Source: a virus
IMG/VR virus record: IMGVR_UViG_3300045928_000156
Span: 1 to 26,236 of that record
Length of the DNA: 26,236 nucleotides
Reading direction: 5' to 3' (one strand)
The notes beneath the pieces are model-generated. The model saw only the letters and a program-made list of their open reading frames with translations, was not told where the DNA came from and made no database searches. Numbering within the stretch: the first letter of the stretch is position 1; every line of letters starts with the position of its first letter. The translations under genes and the position numbers were made by a program. Shown in pieces: positions 15,628 through 23,390 of the stretch.

Positions 15628-16335
15628 CTACAGGTGGTGTGACACTTTACGGCACCGCTGCGCCGAGCGGGAGTGTGGCACCGCCCCGTTGAGCCGCTTC
15701 CAGCGCTTGCGTTTGAAGATCCCCGGGATCGGTTCGATCTCCTGGGGCTCGGCGGCCAGGAGGGCGGCCAGGAGCTCGGCCTCGTGGGGGTCCTCCGGGA
15801 CGACCAGGTCGTGCGAGGGCACCACCCCGTAGAGCTCCGGGTCCCGCTTCCTGGGCTCCGGGAAGAAGCCGAACACCCCCTTGCAGTAGCGCCAGGTGTA
15901 GGTGCCCGACGCCTTGATCTTCCGGGGCGGCGGCGTCGGGTACGGCTCAGGCTCCGGCGGCGCCGCCGGCCTGTCCGGCAGCGGCGCCCACACCGTGTAG
16001 GCGTCCAGCTGGCGGAGCGCCTGCAAGGCCCGAGACTGCAGGGAGGGCTGCGGCTGGGGCGCCGGGGCGTCGCGCCACTCCAGGTGCAGTTGCGCGCACC
16101 GGGTCTCGCCCGGCACCGGCGCGTGCGGGCACGGCGCGTACCGGGGAGCGATCGGCGGCCCGATCTGCACGGCCATCTCGCAGAAGACGGGCTCGGTCGT
16201 TGCCGCCTCCAGGCGGGCGACGATGGTGGCCCTGGGGTAGAGGCTCGCCCAGTAGGCGGCGATCTCCTTGTCGTTCGCCTGCAGCGCGAGCGGGACGTTC
16301 CACCACTGCGCCGCCGGCCGCTTCCGCCAGGGCAT
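15628..16335 (-). CDS. Hypothetical protein, Pro-rich middle, basic C-terminus (235 aa)
   Basis: No family is recognised. The N-terminal 75 residues look globular with Trp, Cys and Tyr residues (QWWNVPLALQANDKEIAAYW; CEMAVQIGPPIAPRYAPC). Residues about 90-145 are Pro-rich. Residues about 145-215 contain aromatic and acidic elements (WRYCKGVFGFFPEPRKRDPE). The C-terminus is strongly basic (IFKRKRWKRLNG, SAQRCRKVSHHL), compatible with nucleic-acid binding. The ATG comes four bases after the TAG-less junction with the upstream CxxC gene and lacks a strong ribosome site. Function unknown; it lies in the small-gene cluster after the portal gene. Confidence 0.62.
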   Translation of the reverse strand: MPWRKRPAAQWWNVPLALQANDKEIAAYWASLYPRATIVARLEAATTEPVFCEMAVQIGPPIAPRYAPCPHAPVPGETRCAQLHLEWRDAPAPQPQPSLQSRALQALRQLDAYTVWAPLPDRPAAPPEPEPYPTPPPRKIKASGTYTWRYCKGVFGFFPEPRKRDPELYGVVPSHDLVVPEDPHEAELLAALLAAEPQEIEPIPGIFKRKRWKRLNGAVPHSRSAQRCRKVSHHL

Positions 16336-16342
16336 CCCTACA

Positions 16343-16675
16343 TCACTTCTTCCCCGACGACCCCACGATGACCTCTCGCCGCCCCGCCGGCACCGGGGGT
16401 GGGGGGGGTGGGGGTGGGGGCGGCGGCGCGGGCGGCGGCGCGACCTTCTTCGGCGCGTGCTTCGCGGCCTCCGGCGGCCCGACGCGGTACTCGCCGCACC
16501 ACTCGGAGGCCACCAGGCGGGGCCAGCGCGGCGGGCGCGCGAGATCGTAGATGCCGGGCGGCGAGGCGGGCGGCGCGGTGCGCCGGCACTCGCCGACCGC
16601 CTCGCCAGCGAGCTCGACCTCGGCCGGCAGGCTGAGACTCAGGTTGTTGAAGTAGACGCAATCAAGGCAGGGCAT
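16343..16675 (-). CDS. Small four-cysteine (CxxC...C...CGE) protein with polyproline tract (110 aa)
   Basis: The N-terminal 63 residues match a widespread pattern of small phage and bacterial proteins of unknown function: C3-x-x-C6, then GEC30RR.APP, then a W-P segment and EWC60GEY. The four cysteines could hold zinc or an iron-sulphur cluster. Residues 80-96 are nearly all proline, encoded by a C-rich tract whose plus strand is an ideal G-quadruplex, and the tail is basic/Gly-Ser. The gene starts three bases after the upstream TGA. It may be a small regulator or metal-binding accessory, but nothing specific is known. Confidence 0.7.
   Translation of the reverse strand: MPCLDCVYFNNLSLSLPAEVELAGEAVGECRRTAPPASPPGIYDLARPPRWPRLVASEWCGEYRVGPPEAAKHAPKKVAPPPAPPPPPPPPPPPVPAGRREVIVGSSGKK
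16395..16420 (+). other. G-quadruplex motif with single-T loops
   Basis: Four runs of G (5, 8, 5 and 5 bases) are separated by single T residues on the plus strand, which is the template strand of the CxxC gene. Single-base loops favour a very stable parallel quadruplex. The tract encodes the polyproline stretch, so it may merely reflect selection on protein, but it could pause leftward transcription or replication. Confidence 0.8.
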
Positions 16676-16678
16676 AGC

Positions 16679-16882
16679 TCACCGATCCCTGTCGCGCGGC
16701 TTGCGCGACGGCGCGGGCACCTCGTCCTCGTGCAGGGCCTGGGCGATGGCCAGCAGGCCGGTGCGGATGTGGACGGCGGCTTCACGGATCGCCTGGGCGA
16801 GCTCGCGATCCCCGGGACCGTCGACCAGCAGGCCCTCCGTCGCGCTGGCCAGCCGTTCCAACGCCTCTTCGATGCGCGGCAT
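16679..16882 (-). CDS. Small helical protein (67 aa), paralogue-like to 22752-23069
   Basis: The ATG (MPRIEEALERLASATEG) overlaps the stop of the 95-residue gene as TGATG. The protein is one or two amphipathic helices (AIREAAVHIRTGLLAIAQAL) followed by a basic tail ending RKPRDRDR. The same pattern, with A..AA..I..GL.A.A.A and a terminal RDR tail, occurs in the rightward gene at 22752-23069, suggesting duplication. Function is unknown; a small nucleic-acid or portal-associated helical protein is possible. Confidence 0.68.
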   Translation of the reverse strand: MPRIEEALERLASATEGLLVDGPGDRELAQAIREAAVHIRTGLLAIAQALHEDEVPAPSRKPRDRDR

Positions 16883-17169
16883 CACTCGACTCCCTTCTCG
16901 GGCGCCAGCAGCTTCACGCCGACCACCGGCATGCCCGTCGCATCGGCGACGAGGCGCAAGATGGCCGGGGTGACCGTCTCGTCGTAATACGAGACGTCGG
17001 TGCGCGGCCACGACGGCGACGGCTCGCGGTCCCACTCCACGCGGATGTGCCCGAGCGTGTCGAGGTAGACGTTGCAGGAATTGCCGGACGGCAGGACGAA
17101 CGAGCCCAGGTCGCGGCCCGATCCCCGCGCGCCGTAGTCGCAGTTGTCGTGCATCGGACAGCGGCCCAT
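16882..17169 (-). CDS. Hypothetical protein after portal (95 aa)
   Basis: The ATG lies one base after the portal stop (TGAgATG). The first ten residues (MGRCPMHDNC) carry two cysteines, and a third is at residue 32. Beta strands (NVYLDTLGHIRVEWD) and a C-terminal helix-strand (AILRLVADATGMPVVGVKLL) suggest a small alpha/beta fold. No family is recognised. It is coupled to the portal gene and to the 67-residue gene. Confidence 0.68.
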   Translation of the reverse strand: MGRCPMHDNCDYGARGSGRDLGSFVLPSGNSCNVYLDTLGHIRVEWDREPSPSWPRTDVSYYDETVTPAILRLVADATGMPVVGVKLLAPEKGVE

Positions 17170-17170
17170 C

Positions 17171-19507
17171 TCACGCCCCCTTCTGCTGGCCCATCTCCTC
17201 GAACTCCCCTTCCATGCGCGCGGGTGAACTCCCGGCGTTCATGGGGTTCTGGTTCGGACGTCCGGGAGCGCCACGACCTGGCGGAGCGCCGGGACGCTGA
17301 GGCGTGCCCCCGCCCCCACCCTGGGCCTGCTGCATGGCCATCATCTGCTCGGCCGAGAGCTGGTCGTGCATGGCCTTGTGGCGCTCGGCCAGCATCTGCA
17401 CCAGCGGGGGCAGGGTCTGGCTGTACTGGCCCTTCAGGAACCGGCCGTGCTCGCGGCTGTGAATGCCGTGATCGTCGACGCTCGGGCGCACGCGCGGGAG
17501 CTGCACGCCCAGGCCGGCGAAGACCTGCACGATCGACTCGTAGTCGAGCATCTGCAGCTCGGCCAGCTCGTCGGGCGCCGCCTGCTGCATCCGCGGGTCC
17601 TGGGCGAGCGCCGCGAAGGCCTCGTCCTCCATGACGGCGTTCTTGGCGTCGAGCGCGAAGGTCTCGACGAACTTCGTGCGCCCGTAGATCTCCAGGATCT
17701 TGAAGCGCTGCTCGGGATCGAGGGGCTGCACGATGCCGAGCGACACCAGCTGCTCGATCTCCGCGCGCTCGGCCATGTTCGTCCTCGGCATGGCGCTGCC
17801 CGCCTCCGGGACGACGTTGACGTGCCCCTCCAGGTCGGCGCCGAGGAACTTCTCGACCTCCCACTGCCCGTCGCGCCCCATGATCTGCAGCAGCCGGGGC
17901 TCGGTGACGTACTCCCGGAAGATGTCGACGGCCTGGGCCCCCCAGGCGGCCCAGGCGCTCTCCCACGTGATGAACAGCGGGGCGAAGCGGCTCTGGCCGC
18001 GTTCGTTCAGGATCTGCAGCGCGATGCCGGCGGACACGCCCTCCGGCCGCGAGCCCTTGATCACGTCGAACGTCGCCGCGAGCTCTTCGAGGTCCTGGTC
18101 GATCTTCTCTAGATAGGAGACGAAGCTGCCGTTGATCGGCTGGCCGGCGACCCGCTCGGGCTTCGCCGGCACCAGGGGCGAGTACCGGATCACCTGGCCC
18201 GGATGCCCGGTGAGCGTCACCACGTTGGCGCCCTCGGGCAGCAGCCAGACGGCATTGCCCATCGACATGCCGGCGAGCTCGATGATCGACTCCCACCGAT
18301 TGCGCTGCGCTTGCTTGAGGGCGACGTCATCGGCGACGGTCTTGCTCCAGCCACTGCCCGGGACGAGCTGCTGCGGGAACCACGTGAACGGCAGGAACGG
18401 CTGCCCGCGCGAGTCGTGATACGGCAGCGGCCCGGCGTGCGCGAGCTGGTGATTCTTGCCGAGGGTGATCGCGAGCAGCCCCTCGGGATACTCCTTGGTC
18501 GGCAGCTGCCAGAACCACGTCTCGGTGATCTTCTTGGCCAGGCCCACCACGCCGTCGGGCTTGCGGGCGCTCTCGCCGAGGTGCGCGCCGAGGGTGGCCA
18601 GCGACTCCTGATAGAAGGCCTCCTGCACGGAGCCCAGCGAGTCGGGCTGCAGGCGCTCGGCGAGCTCGGGCCACCGTTCCTTGGCATGATCCAACGGCAT
18701 CGACTTCTCGCGCAGACACTCGCGCTGTTTCGTCCAGTCGGCGATCGACGGATCGCTGAACATCTCGAAGCACGACACCACGTCGGTGTACATCCGCCCG
18801 ATCGGCACCTGCTGGCCGAGCGGCTGGCCGTCCGGCCCCACGGCGGCCTCGGTGGGCGCCCCGCACGCCGCACACTGCCCGCCCGGCGTCGGCGGCTGCT
18901 GCAAGGCACACGCCGGACAGGCCTGATCGGGGATCAGGCGCGTGCCCCAGCGCGGATCGGGATCGTAGCCCGTCTCGACCCAGGCATCGCCGGTGTGCCC
19001 CACCCACTGCGCGAGGTACTGCCGCTGCATGCGCAGGCCGACCTCGCTCTCGATCACCTCGATCACGCGGCCGGCCACCCGCGCGGCGGCCCGATCATCG
19101 GTGTCGTCGGTCGCCGGCAGGAAGTTCAGGCGCGGCTCGATGCGCGCGAACACGCTGATCACCGCGGCCATGGTCGAGGCGTAGCGGTTGGTCACCGGCA
19201 TCGGCACGGTGGGCGGCAGGACCACGTCGCGATAGCGCGCCTGGCCGCGGTCCCAGCGAATCCACTGCCGCCCGCGCAGGAACAGGAGGTTGCGGTAGGC
19301 CGGACGCAGGCGATTGCTCCGCCCGTGGCTCCACTCCTCGCGCTTGCGCGTGATCAGGTCGACGATGGCCCCGGGGTCGTAGCGGGTCTCCGGCGGCCTC
19401 GGCGGGCCGGGCGGCGCGCCCATCGGGGCGGCCGGCATCCCGGGCGGCGCCATCGCGGACGGCGCGCCCCCCAGGGCGGCCCCGAGCTGGTCTTCACGCA
19501 TCGCCAT
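17171..19507 (-). CDS. Portal protein (P22-like size) with zinc-ribbon insertion (778 aa)
   Basis: The portal forms the ring at the head vertex through which DNA enters. After a Pro/Ala/Gly-rich N-terminal 40 residues comes the usual opening (YRNLLFLRGRQWIRWD, about 71-86), then MPVTNRYASTMAAVISV. Later landmarks include the clip/stem region (QLVPGSGWSKTVADDVALKQAQRNR) quoted here in part as LVPGSGWSKTVADDVALKQA, and the helix PEGVSAGIALQILNERGQSR. Residues 197-215 contain CPAC...CAAC, a zinc-ribbon-type insertion. The C-terminus is Gln/Gly/Pro-rich and probably disordered. Length exceeds P22 gp1 (725 aa). An AGGAG site lies eight bases before the first ATG; the second ATG two codons on is less well placed. 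It lies after the terminase genes, as expected. Confidence 0.9.
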   Translation of the reverse strand: MAMREDQLGAALGGAPSAMAPPGMPAAPMGAPPGPPRPPETRYDPGAIVDLITRKREEWSHGRSNRLRPAYRNLLFLRGRQWIRWDRGQARYRDVVLPPTVPMPVTNRYASTMAAVISVFARIEPRLNFLPATDDTDDRAAARVAGRVIEVIESEVGLRMQRQYLAQWVGHTGDAWVETGYDPDPRWGTRLIPDQACPACALQQPPTPGGQCAACGAPTEAAVGPDGQPLGQQVPIGRMYTDVVSCFEMFSDPSIADWTKQRECLREKSMPLDHAKERWPELAERLQPDSLGSVQEAFYQESLATLGAHLGESARKPDGVVGLAKKITETWFWQLPTKEYPEGLLAITLGKNHQLAHAGPLPYHDSRGQPFLPFTWFPQQLVPGSGWSKTVADDVALKQAQRNRWESIIELAGMSMGNAVWLLPEGANVVTLTGHPGQVIRYSPLVPAKPERVAGQPINGSFVSYLEKIDQDLEELAATFDVIKGSRPEGVSAGIALQILNERGQSRFAPLFITWESAWAAWGAQAVDIFREYVTEPRLLQIMGRDGQWEVEKFLGADLEGHVNVVPEAGSAMPRTNMAERAEIEQLVSLGIVQPLDPEQRFKILEIYGRTKFVETFALDAKNAVMEDEAFAALAQDPRMQQAAPDELAELQMLDYESIVQVFAGLGVQLPRVRPSVDDHGIHSREHGRFLKGQYSQTLPPLVQMLAERHKAMHDQLSAEQMMAMQQAQGGGGGTPQRPGAPPGRGAPGRPNQNPMNAGSSPARMEGEFEEMGQQKGA

Positions 19508-19510
19508 GGC

Positions 19511-19777
19511 TTACTCTCCTGCGTTCGCGAACTCGGCGGTCTGGGCCAGGCGCTCCAGCACGTGCGCCTCGCGATCGCGCTGCTCGCTGGGCGTCGGGAC
19601 GGTGACCGGGCCGTGCCCCTGCTGCGCCAGGAGGCGATCGACGGCGAACTCCGCCCGCTGCCGTTCGTGCACGAACTGTTCGCGCCAGAAGGCGATCTCC
19701 TCGCGGAGATGCGCAATGAACGGATCACGCTCCTCGCGACGCTCGTCTCGACGCTCGCGGCGCCCCCACCAGGTCAT
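19511..19777 (-). CDS. Small coiled-coil protein between terminase and portal (88 aa)
   Basis: The sequence is highly charged and helical throughout (RRERRDERREERDPFIAHLR, then EEIAFWREQFVHERQRAEFA), with heptad-like spacing suggesting a coiled coil. Its ATG overlaps the stop of the 72-residue gene (ATGA), and its TAA is followed after three bases by the portal ATG. No family is recognised. A small packaging accessory or portal-associated helper is plausible by position. Confidence 0.7.
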   Translation of the reverse strand: MTWWGRRERRDERREERDPFIAHLREEIAFWREQFVHERQRAEFAVDRLLAQQGHGPVTVPTPSEQRDREAHVLERLAQTAEFANAGE

Positions 19778-19992
19778 GCCGCCGCCCCCACCAGGTCGAC
19801 AGCCCCGCCGTCGCCGCGCGTGCCCCCGCCGCGCATCCGCCGCGGCCGCCGCGGGGCGGACGGCCGCGGCGGGCGGCAGATCGCCACCGGCCCCGTGGCG
19901 CCCGGCGGCCCCGCGACGGCGCGCCGCGGGGGGCCAGGCTCGACGGTCGGCGTGCCCGGCGGCCCCGCGCTCCGCTGGCGACGCGCGCTCAT
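19774..19992 (-). CDS. Pro/Arg/Gly-rich small protein bridging terminase and portal genes (72 aa)
   Basis: The frame begins with an ATG that overlaps the terminase stop as ATGA and ends with a TGA that overlaps the ATG of the 88-residue gene, also as ATGA. It exactly fills the gap between the two. The protein is low complexity and strongly basic (PPGTPTVEPGPPRRAVAGPP, ICRPPRPSAPRRPRRMRGGG) and probably disordered, perhaps DNA-binding. A longer open frame runs upstream inside the terminase gene and is a shadow. Two-sided coupling is the main evidence, since such composition can also arise in non-coding GC-rich frames. Confidence 0.6.
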   Translation of the reverse strand: MSARRQRSAGPPGTPTVEPGPPRRAVAGPPGATGPVAICRPPRPSAPRRPRRMRGGGTRGDGGAVDLVGAAA

Positions 19993-21617
19993 CGCCAGAA
20001 GTCTCCGCGCATCCCGATCGTTTCGGGTGGAGTGTCCGCCGCCGTCGACAGCCGGTGGAGGTCGTAGGCCAGGCGCAGGGCGCCGCGATCGAGGGGCGGG
20101 GCCTTCCGCTCGGCGCGCGTGGCGAGCAGGGCGAGCTCGAAGGCGGCGCGGGCGTCGAGCTCGGGATCCCCGCTCGTCGCCAGGGGCGCGGGCGGGGCCG
20201 GCCGCAGGCGCAGCTGGAACAGATCGACGACGGCGTCGAGGAGGTCGTCGTGCTCGCTCTCCTTGTACGTCCGGAACCGACTGGCCTCTTCGAGGAAGTC
20301 GTCGAGCGCGGGACACTCCGTCGACACCCGGAGATTGCCGTGCTCCCAATGCGGTTGCAGGGCGCGGATCCGGATGTTCTTCTTCTGCCGGGTATCGCGT
20401 TCGAGTTTGGTGATGGGCAATTGATACCCGCGGCGCTCGCCTTCCTGGATGAGCAGCCGCCGGTAGATTTGCGCGAACCCGACCGCTTCGAAGCCGATCA
20501 CCCGCACCCCGGGGATCGCGTCATAGGCGTCATAGATTTCGCGCAGGGTGCGATCCTCCGCCCAGCGCCCGCGGCGCAGGTCGAGGAGCCAGAGGACGCC
20601 GTTGCGATCGAACCCCCCCGTCGCGATGGCGGTGTAATCGGCCCAGGCCTTCGTGCTGATCGCGGGGTCGATGGTCATGGCGATCCAGAGCTGTTCGAGG
20701 CCGCCGGTCTCACTCTCGATCTGGGCGCGCGACTTGAGATAGGGCAGGATCTTGGCGCGGGCGAACACCGCGGTCGAGGCGTCCTCGGGATTGAGGAGCA
20801 TCTGGGCGGCGAACACCTCGGCCCCCATCTCCGTGCGGAGCTCGGTCAGCCGCTCCAAACTGAAGCGCTCGGGAAACGTGGGCACCGTGCGGGCATCGGG
20901 CACGCTGGGCACGGTGCCGTCGGGGTTCTCCCAGCAGGCGATCTTGTAGACGCCCAGGCGCAGCCCCTCCTTCTGCTTCTGCTCCTGCAGATAGCTGTAG
21001 AGATCGGCGGTGGCCCAGGTGGTGCCGACGAGATCGAGGGTGGCGTGCGGTTCGAGCAGGGCGAGGGACTTGCGATACCAGTCCTTGACGCCTTCCAGGC
21101 CGTCGATGGTCTCGGAATTCTCCTTGCCCACCAAATCGTCAAACGTGCCGTGATCGTAGTGCTTACTGGTGAGCTCCCCCGTGATCCCAATCGCTTCGAC
21201 ACTGCATTCCCGGCGCGGCCGCCGCTTGATGGTCAACGCCGTCTTGGTCCACTTCTCCGCCTCCTTGCCGGGATCGTCATAGAGGAGATCGGGAAACGCC
21301 CAGAGGAGCTCGGGGGTTTGCAGCTTGGCCTGGATCTCCCCGAGCATGGCGGCGGCGTTGTCCTCCTTGTTACTGGCGATGAGGATGCGGATGGGCTTGG
21401 CGGGATCGCCTTTGACCCCGTCGTGGAGCAAGCGGCGGATGTTGCGGCCCACGGTGATGACCGACGTCTTGAAGTGCAGGCGCGGGCAGAGGTAGAGGTT
21501 CTTGGCGTAGGGGCTGGTATCGAGAAAGCGGCAGAGCGGCCCGTGAAAGGACGGGGTGAGATCGGTGTAGCCGAGGATGCGCTTGCAGAGGGCATAGGTA
21601 TCGGTCAACGCGAGCAT
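19989..21617 (-). CDS. terL: Terminase large subunit (ATPase and nuclease)
   Basis: This is the motor that packages and cuts phage DNA at the portal. The ATPase domain has a Walker A variant LCPRLHFKTS (K50, T51), Walker B FDDL (D160, D161) and coupling motif GTTW (198-201). The typical QMLLNPED follows at 272-279. The nuclease domain has acidic residues in MTIDP (D318), GFEAVGF (E377) and HDDLLDAV (D457, D458, D461), the RNase-H-like set. Length 542 aa is normal (P22 gp2 is 499). The C-terminal 60 residues are Ala/Pro/Leu-rich. The start at MLALTDTYAL has only a distant AAGG, and no ATG, GTG or TTG occurs in frame back to the TerS stop 47 bases upstream. Confidence 0.95.
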   Translation of the reverse strand: MLALTDTYALCKRILGYTDLTPSFHGPLCRFLDTSPYAKNLYLCPRLHFKTSVITVGRNIRRLLHDGVKGDPAKPIRILIASNKEDNAAAMLGEIQAKLQTPELLWAFPDLLYDDPGKEAEKWTKTALTIKRRPRRECSVEAIGITGELTSKHYDHGTFDDLVGKENSETIDGLEGVKDWYRKSLALLEPHATLDLVGTTWATADLYSYLQEQKQKEGLRLGVYKIACWENPDGTVPSVPDARTVPTFPERFSLERLTELRTEMGAEVFAAQMLLNPEDASTAVFARAKILPYLKSRAQIESETGGLEQLWIAMTIDPAISTKAWADYTAIATGGFDRNGVLWLLDLRRGRWAEDRTLREIYDAYDAIPGVRVIGFEAVGFAQIYRRLLIQEGERRGYQLPITKLERDTRQKKNIRIRALQPHWEHGNLRVSTECPALDDFLEEASRFRTYKESEHDDLLDAVVDLFQLRLRPAPPAPLATSGDPELDARAAFELALLATRAERKAPPLDRGALRLAYDLHRLSTAADTPPETIGMRGDFWR

Positions 21618-21664
21618 CCGGATGCCGGCCTTGGTGACGGCGGCGGGCGAGGACTTGCGAGCGG

Positions 21665-22174
21665 TCAGGGGGTCGACGGCCGATCCTCCCCCTGGAGCAG
21701 GACGGTGTCCTCGACGTCGTCGTCCTGCGCCTCCTCCGGCTCCGCGACGGGCGGCTCGGGCAGGCGTTCCACGAGGGGCACGCCGGTGGCGAGGGCGAAG
21801 GCGGCGGCGGTTTCCGGGCGGAGATCGCCGAGCATGGCGCGCAGGAGGGTGGCGGCCTCGCCGTGGCTGACCTTGTCCTGGTGCATGGTGAGGCCGAGGG
21901 TGATGTGCTTTTCCAGGTACAGGTGCGGCCGCAGGGCCTTGAGACGCACGATGGGGCCGACGACGTTCTTGGTCTGGGGATGCACGAGGACCTGTTCGAG
22001 GCGATCGGCATAGAGCTCCAGGGCATCCTCGACCTGCTGCCCGAAGCTCGGGTTGCGGGCGAGCTCGTCGAGCACCTGCGTCCTCGTGACCCCGGCGGCG
22101 CGGGCGGCGATCCAGCGACCGCCGACCTCTTCGAGCTCGGCGAGGAAGCGGGGCTGCCAGCCGTTACTCGGCAC
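21665..22174 (-). CDS. Terminase small subunit-like protein (169 aa, GTG start)
   Basis: The N-terminal 60 residues form a helix-turn-helix of the terminase small subunit kind: GGRWIAARAAGVTRTQVLDE, then a NPSFGQQVEDALELYADRLE helix. This matches 'G....Aa..aGv.r.tv...r..dp.F...~.~al'. The middle is helical, for oligomerisation (LYLEKHITLGLTMHQDK), and the C-terminus is acidic (EPEEAQDDDVEDTV), perhaps contacting TerL. P22 gp3 is 162 aa. It lies directly before the large subunit. The start GTG overlaps the previous stop by 11 bases. TerS recognises the packaging site, so the nearby non-coding arrays are candidate targets, an inference. Confidence 0.75.
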   Translation of the reverse strand: MPSNGWQPRFLAELEEVGGRWIAARAAGVTRTQVLDELARNPSFGQQVEDALELYADRLEQVLVHPQTKNVVGPIVRLKALRPHLYLEKHITLGLTMHQDKVSHGEAATLLRAMLGDLRPETAAAFALATGVPLVERLPEPPVAEPEEAQDDDVEDTVLLQGEDRPSTP

Positions 22175-22655
22175 GGGCGGCCCCGATCAACCCCAAGCGT
22201 TCCGCTTCGGCGCGCACGGCCCGGCACCCGAGGCAGGTGCATTTCGGGCCATGGGCGACGACCTGGCCGGCGAGTTCCTGGGGGGCCTCGGTGAACCGAG
22301 CCCTGGCCCGGGCCTCGAAGCGGAGGGCGTTGAGGTCCTCCTCCAGCTGGCGCACGCGCCGTTCGGCGGCGGCGAGGCTCACCTTGAGGCGATCGCAGAC
22401 CTGACAGGGCGGCAGCACGGCCCCCAACGCGACCGCGGGCCGCGTCACGGTGGCCCGGGCCTCCTGGGCGAGGACTCGGAGGGCGGCCTTGGCCTGGGCG
22501 GGTTCCGCCTCGTCCTTGGAGGGCGGGGGCAGGCCGGCGCGCTTGCGCTGCCGCTGCAGGAGGCGCTGGTTGGCGAGGCAGCGGCGGCCCCAGCGCGAAC
22601 TTCCGGCGCGCTCCTCCTCATGGCACTTATTGCAGAGCCGGACGGGGGGCTGCAT
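22164..22655 (-). CDS. Multi-cysteine zinc-finger-like protein, first gene of leftward block (163 aa)
   Basis: The N-terminus has C8-N-K-C11-H with C26 in an Arg-rich context (EERAGSSRWGRRCLANQRLL), resembling the zinc-binding part of HNH-associated phage proteins. A second pair is C84-Q-V-C87, followed by a coiled coil (about 88-120), and the C-terminus has C139-T-C-L-G-C144. There is no HNH His-Asn-His core, so it is not called a nuclease. An ATG eight codons earlier (22679) is an alternative start; neither start has a clear Shine-Dalgarno. It heads the leftward block and may be a regulator or packaging accessory, which is inference. Confidence 0.65.
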   Translation of the reverse strand: MQPPVRLCNKCHEEERAGSSRWGRRCLANQRLLQRQRKRAGLPPPSKDEAEPAQAKAALRVLAQEARATVTRPAVALGAVLPPCQVCDRLKVSLAAAERRVRQLEEDLNALRFEARARARFTEAPQELAGQVVAHGPKCTCLGCRAVRAEAERLGLIGAARAE

Positions 22656-22751
22656 GGCCGGACTGTCGCACGCCCCCATCGGCGAATGCAATCTCTGCGA
22701 TCGGGACCGATCGGCGCGGGCGGCTGTGCCCCGCCTCCCCCTGCCTCTCAG
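22656..22751. promoter_or_regulatory. Divergent intergenic region with operator-like palindrome and heptamer
   Basis: It lies between the leftward block and a rightward small gene. It contains a perfect inverted repeat CGATCGG-GA-CCGATCG (22698-22713) and one GTCGCAC heptamer (22665-22671). Both motifs recur in the 1.9-kb non-coding region to the right. I see no clear -35/-10 pair on either strand, so the promoters may need a phage-encoded factor. Confidence 0.5.
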
Positions 22752-23069
22752 ATGGTCAGCGCCTGGGGTCCGGGGCCGCTTGCCCCCCTGCCCCGGGCCG
22801 GGGTAGACTCCTCGCGGCCGGGCCTCACTCCCCCGGTGCTCGTGACCTCCTCGTCTCTCCCGGCCGCCCAGGTCCCCCCCTGGCGGCCGGTCCCCTTTCC
22901 CCCCGCCGCCCAGGGCGGGGACCTCGGCGACGCCGTGGTGGCTGCCGCCACGCTGATCAAGGAAGGGCTGATGGCCGTGGCCGACGCCGTGGCCGAGCTG
23001 GGCGAGGACCACTACGGGCTCCACGGGCCGGCGGCCCGCAAGCCCAAGCCGAAGGACCGCGACCGGTAA
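22752..23069 (+). CDS. Rightward small helical protein (about 105 aa), related to the 16679-16882 product
   Basis: The last 50 codons have very high G/C at third positions and encode a helix (GDLGDAVVAAATLIKEGLMA, VADAVAELGEDH) with a basic tail KPKPKDRDR. This matches the 67-residue late protein in spacing of A..AA..I..GL.A.A.A and in the RDR terminus. The N-terminal 50 residues are Pro/Ser-rich and uncertain. Starts at ATG 22752, GTG 22836 or GTG 22842 are possible, none with a good ribosome binding site. The minus-strand frame opposite lacks these features. It is the only convincing plus-strand gene between the late block and the DUF932 gene. Confidence 0.5.
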   Translation: MVSAWGPGPLAPLPRAGVDSSRPGLTPPVLVTSSSLPAAQVPPWRPVPFPPAAQGGDLGDAVVAAATLIKEGLMAVADAVAELGEDHYGLHGPAARKPKPKDRDR

Positions 23070-23151
23070 AGGCGGTTCTACGCGCTCCCGGGTGGCCTAT
23101 CGGGATGAACTTCAGCACGTAAGTGGCTTATTTCATTGACGTATTCTGAGC

Positions 23152-23202
23152 TATCGGAGAGCATCTATATGTCGCCGGCCTATCCATAGACGCTCTCCGA
23201 TA
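23152..23202. repeat. Inverted repeat, 11-bp perfect arms
   Basis: TATCGGAGAGC (23152-23162) and GCTCTCCGATA (23192-23202) are exact reverse complements around 29 bases containing CTATATG and CTATCCATAG. The arms are long enough for a stable stem with a large loop or for a dimeric protein with distant half-sites. Confidence 0.8.
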
Positions 23203-23243
23203 CCACGTCCTCCCTAACGGCTCTAACGGGGGGTCTCGAGTGT

Positions 23244-23260
23244 GAATCCGAACGGGATTC
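23244..23260. repeat. Inverted repeat GAATCC-N5-GGATTC
   Basis: Perfect 6-bp arms around a 5-base spacer (GAACG). It is operator-like but short, so it could be chance. Confidence 0.5.
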
Positions 23261-23363
23261 GCTGTCCGGCGCACCGGGAAATCCGACGAACCTAGAAAAC
23301 GCCAGGGTTCCGCGGTGGGGCGCCGGTGGGAGAAAGGACGGAATAGCGGGGGGTGTTACCCGG

Positions 23364-23381
23364 CACCGGTTCCACCGGTTC
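23364..23381. repeat. Tandem duplicate of 9 bp (CACCGGTTC)
   Basis: Two direct, adjacent, identical copies lie just before the hairpin at 23391-23418. Confidence 0.8.
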
Positions 23382-23390
23382 CGGAAATGG

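Noticed and set aside
18203-22013. Long plus-strand open frames opposite portal and terminase genes
   Set aside because: Antisense to firmly identified genes and lacking any recognisable domain.
22164-22655. HNH endonuclease
   Set aside because: Cysteine pairs are present but the His-Asn-His catalytic core is absent.
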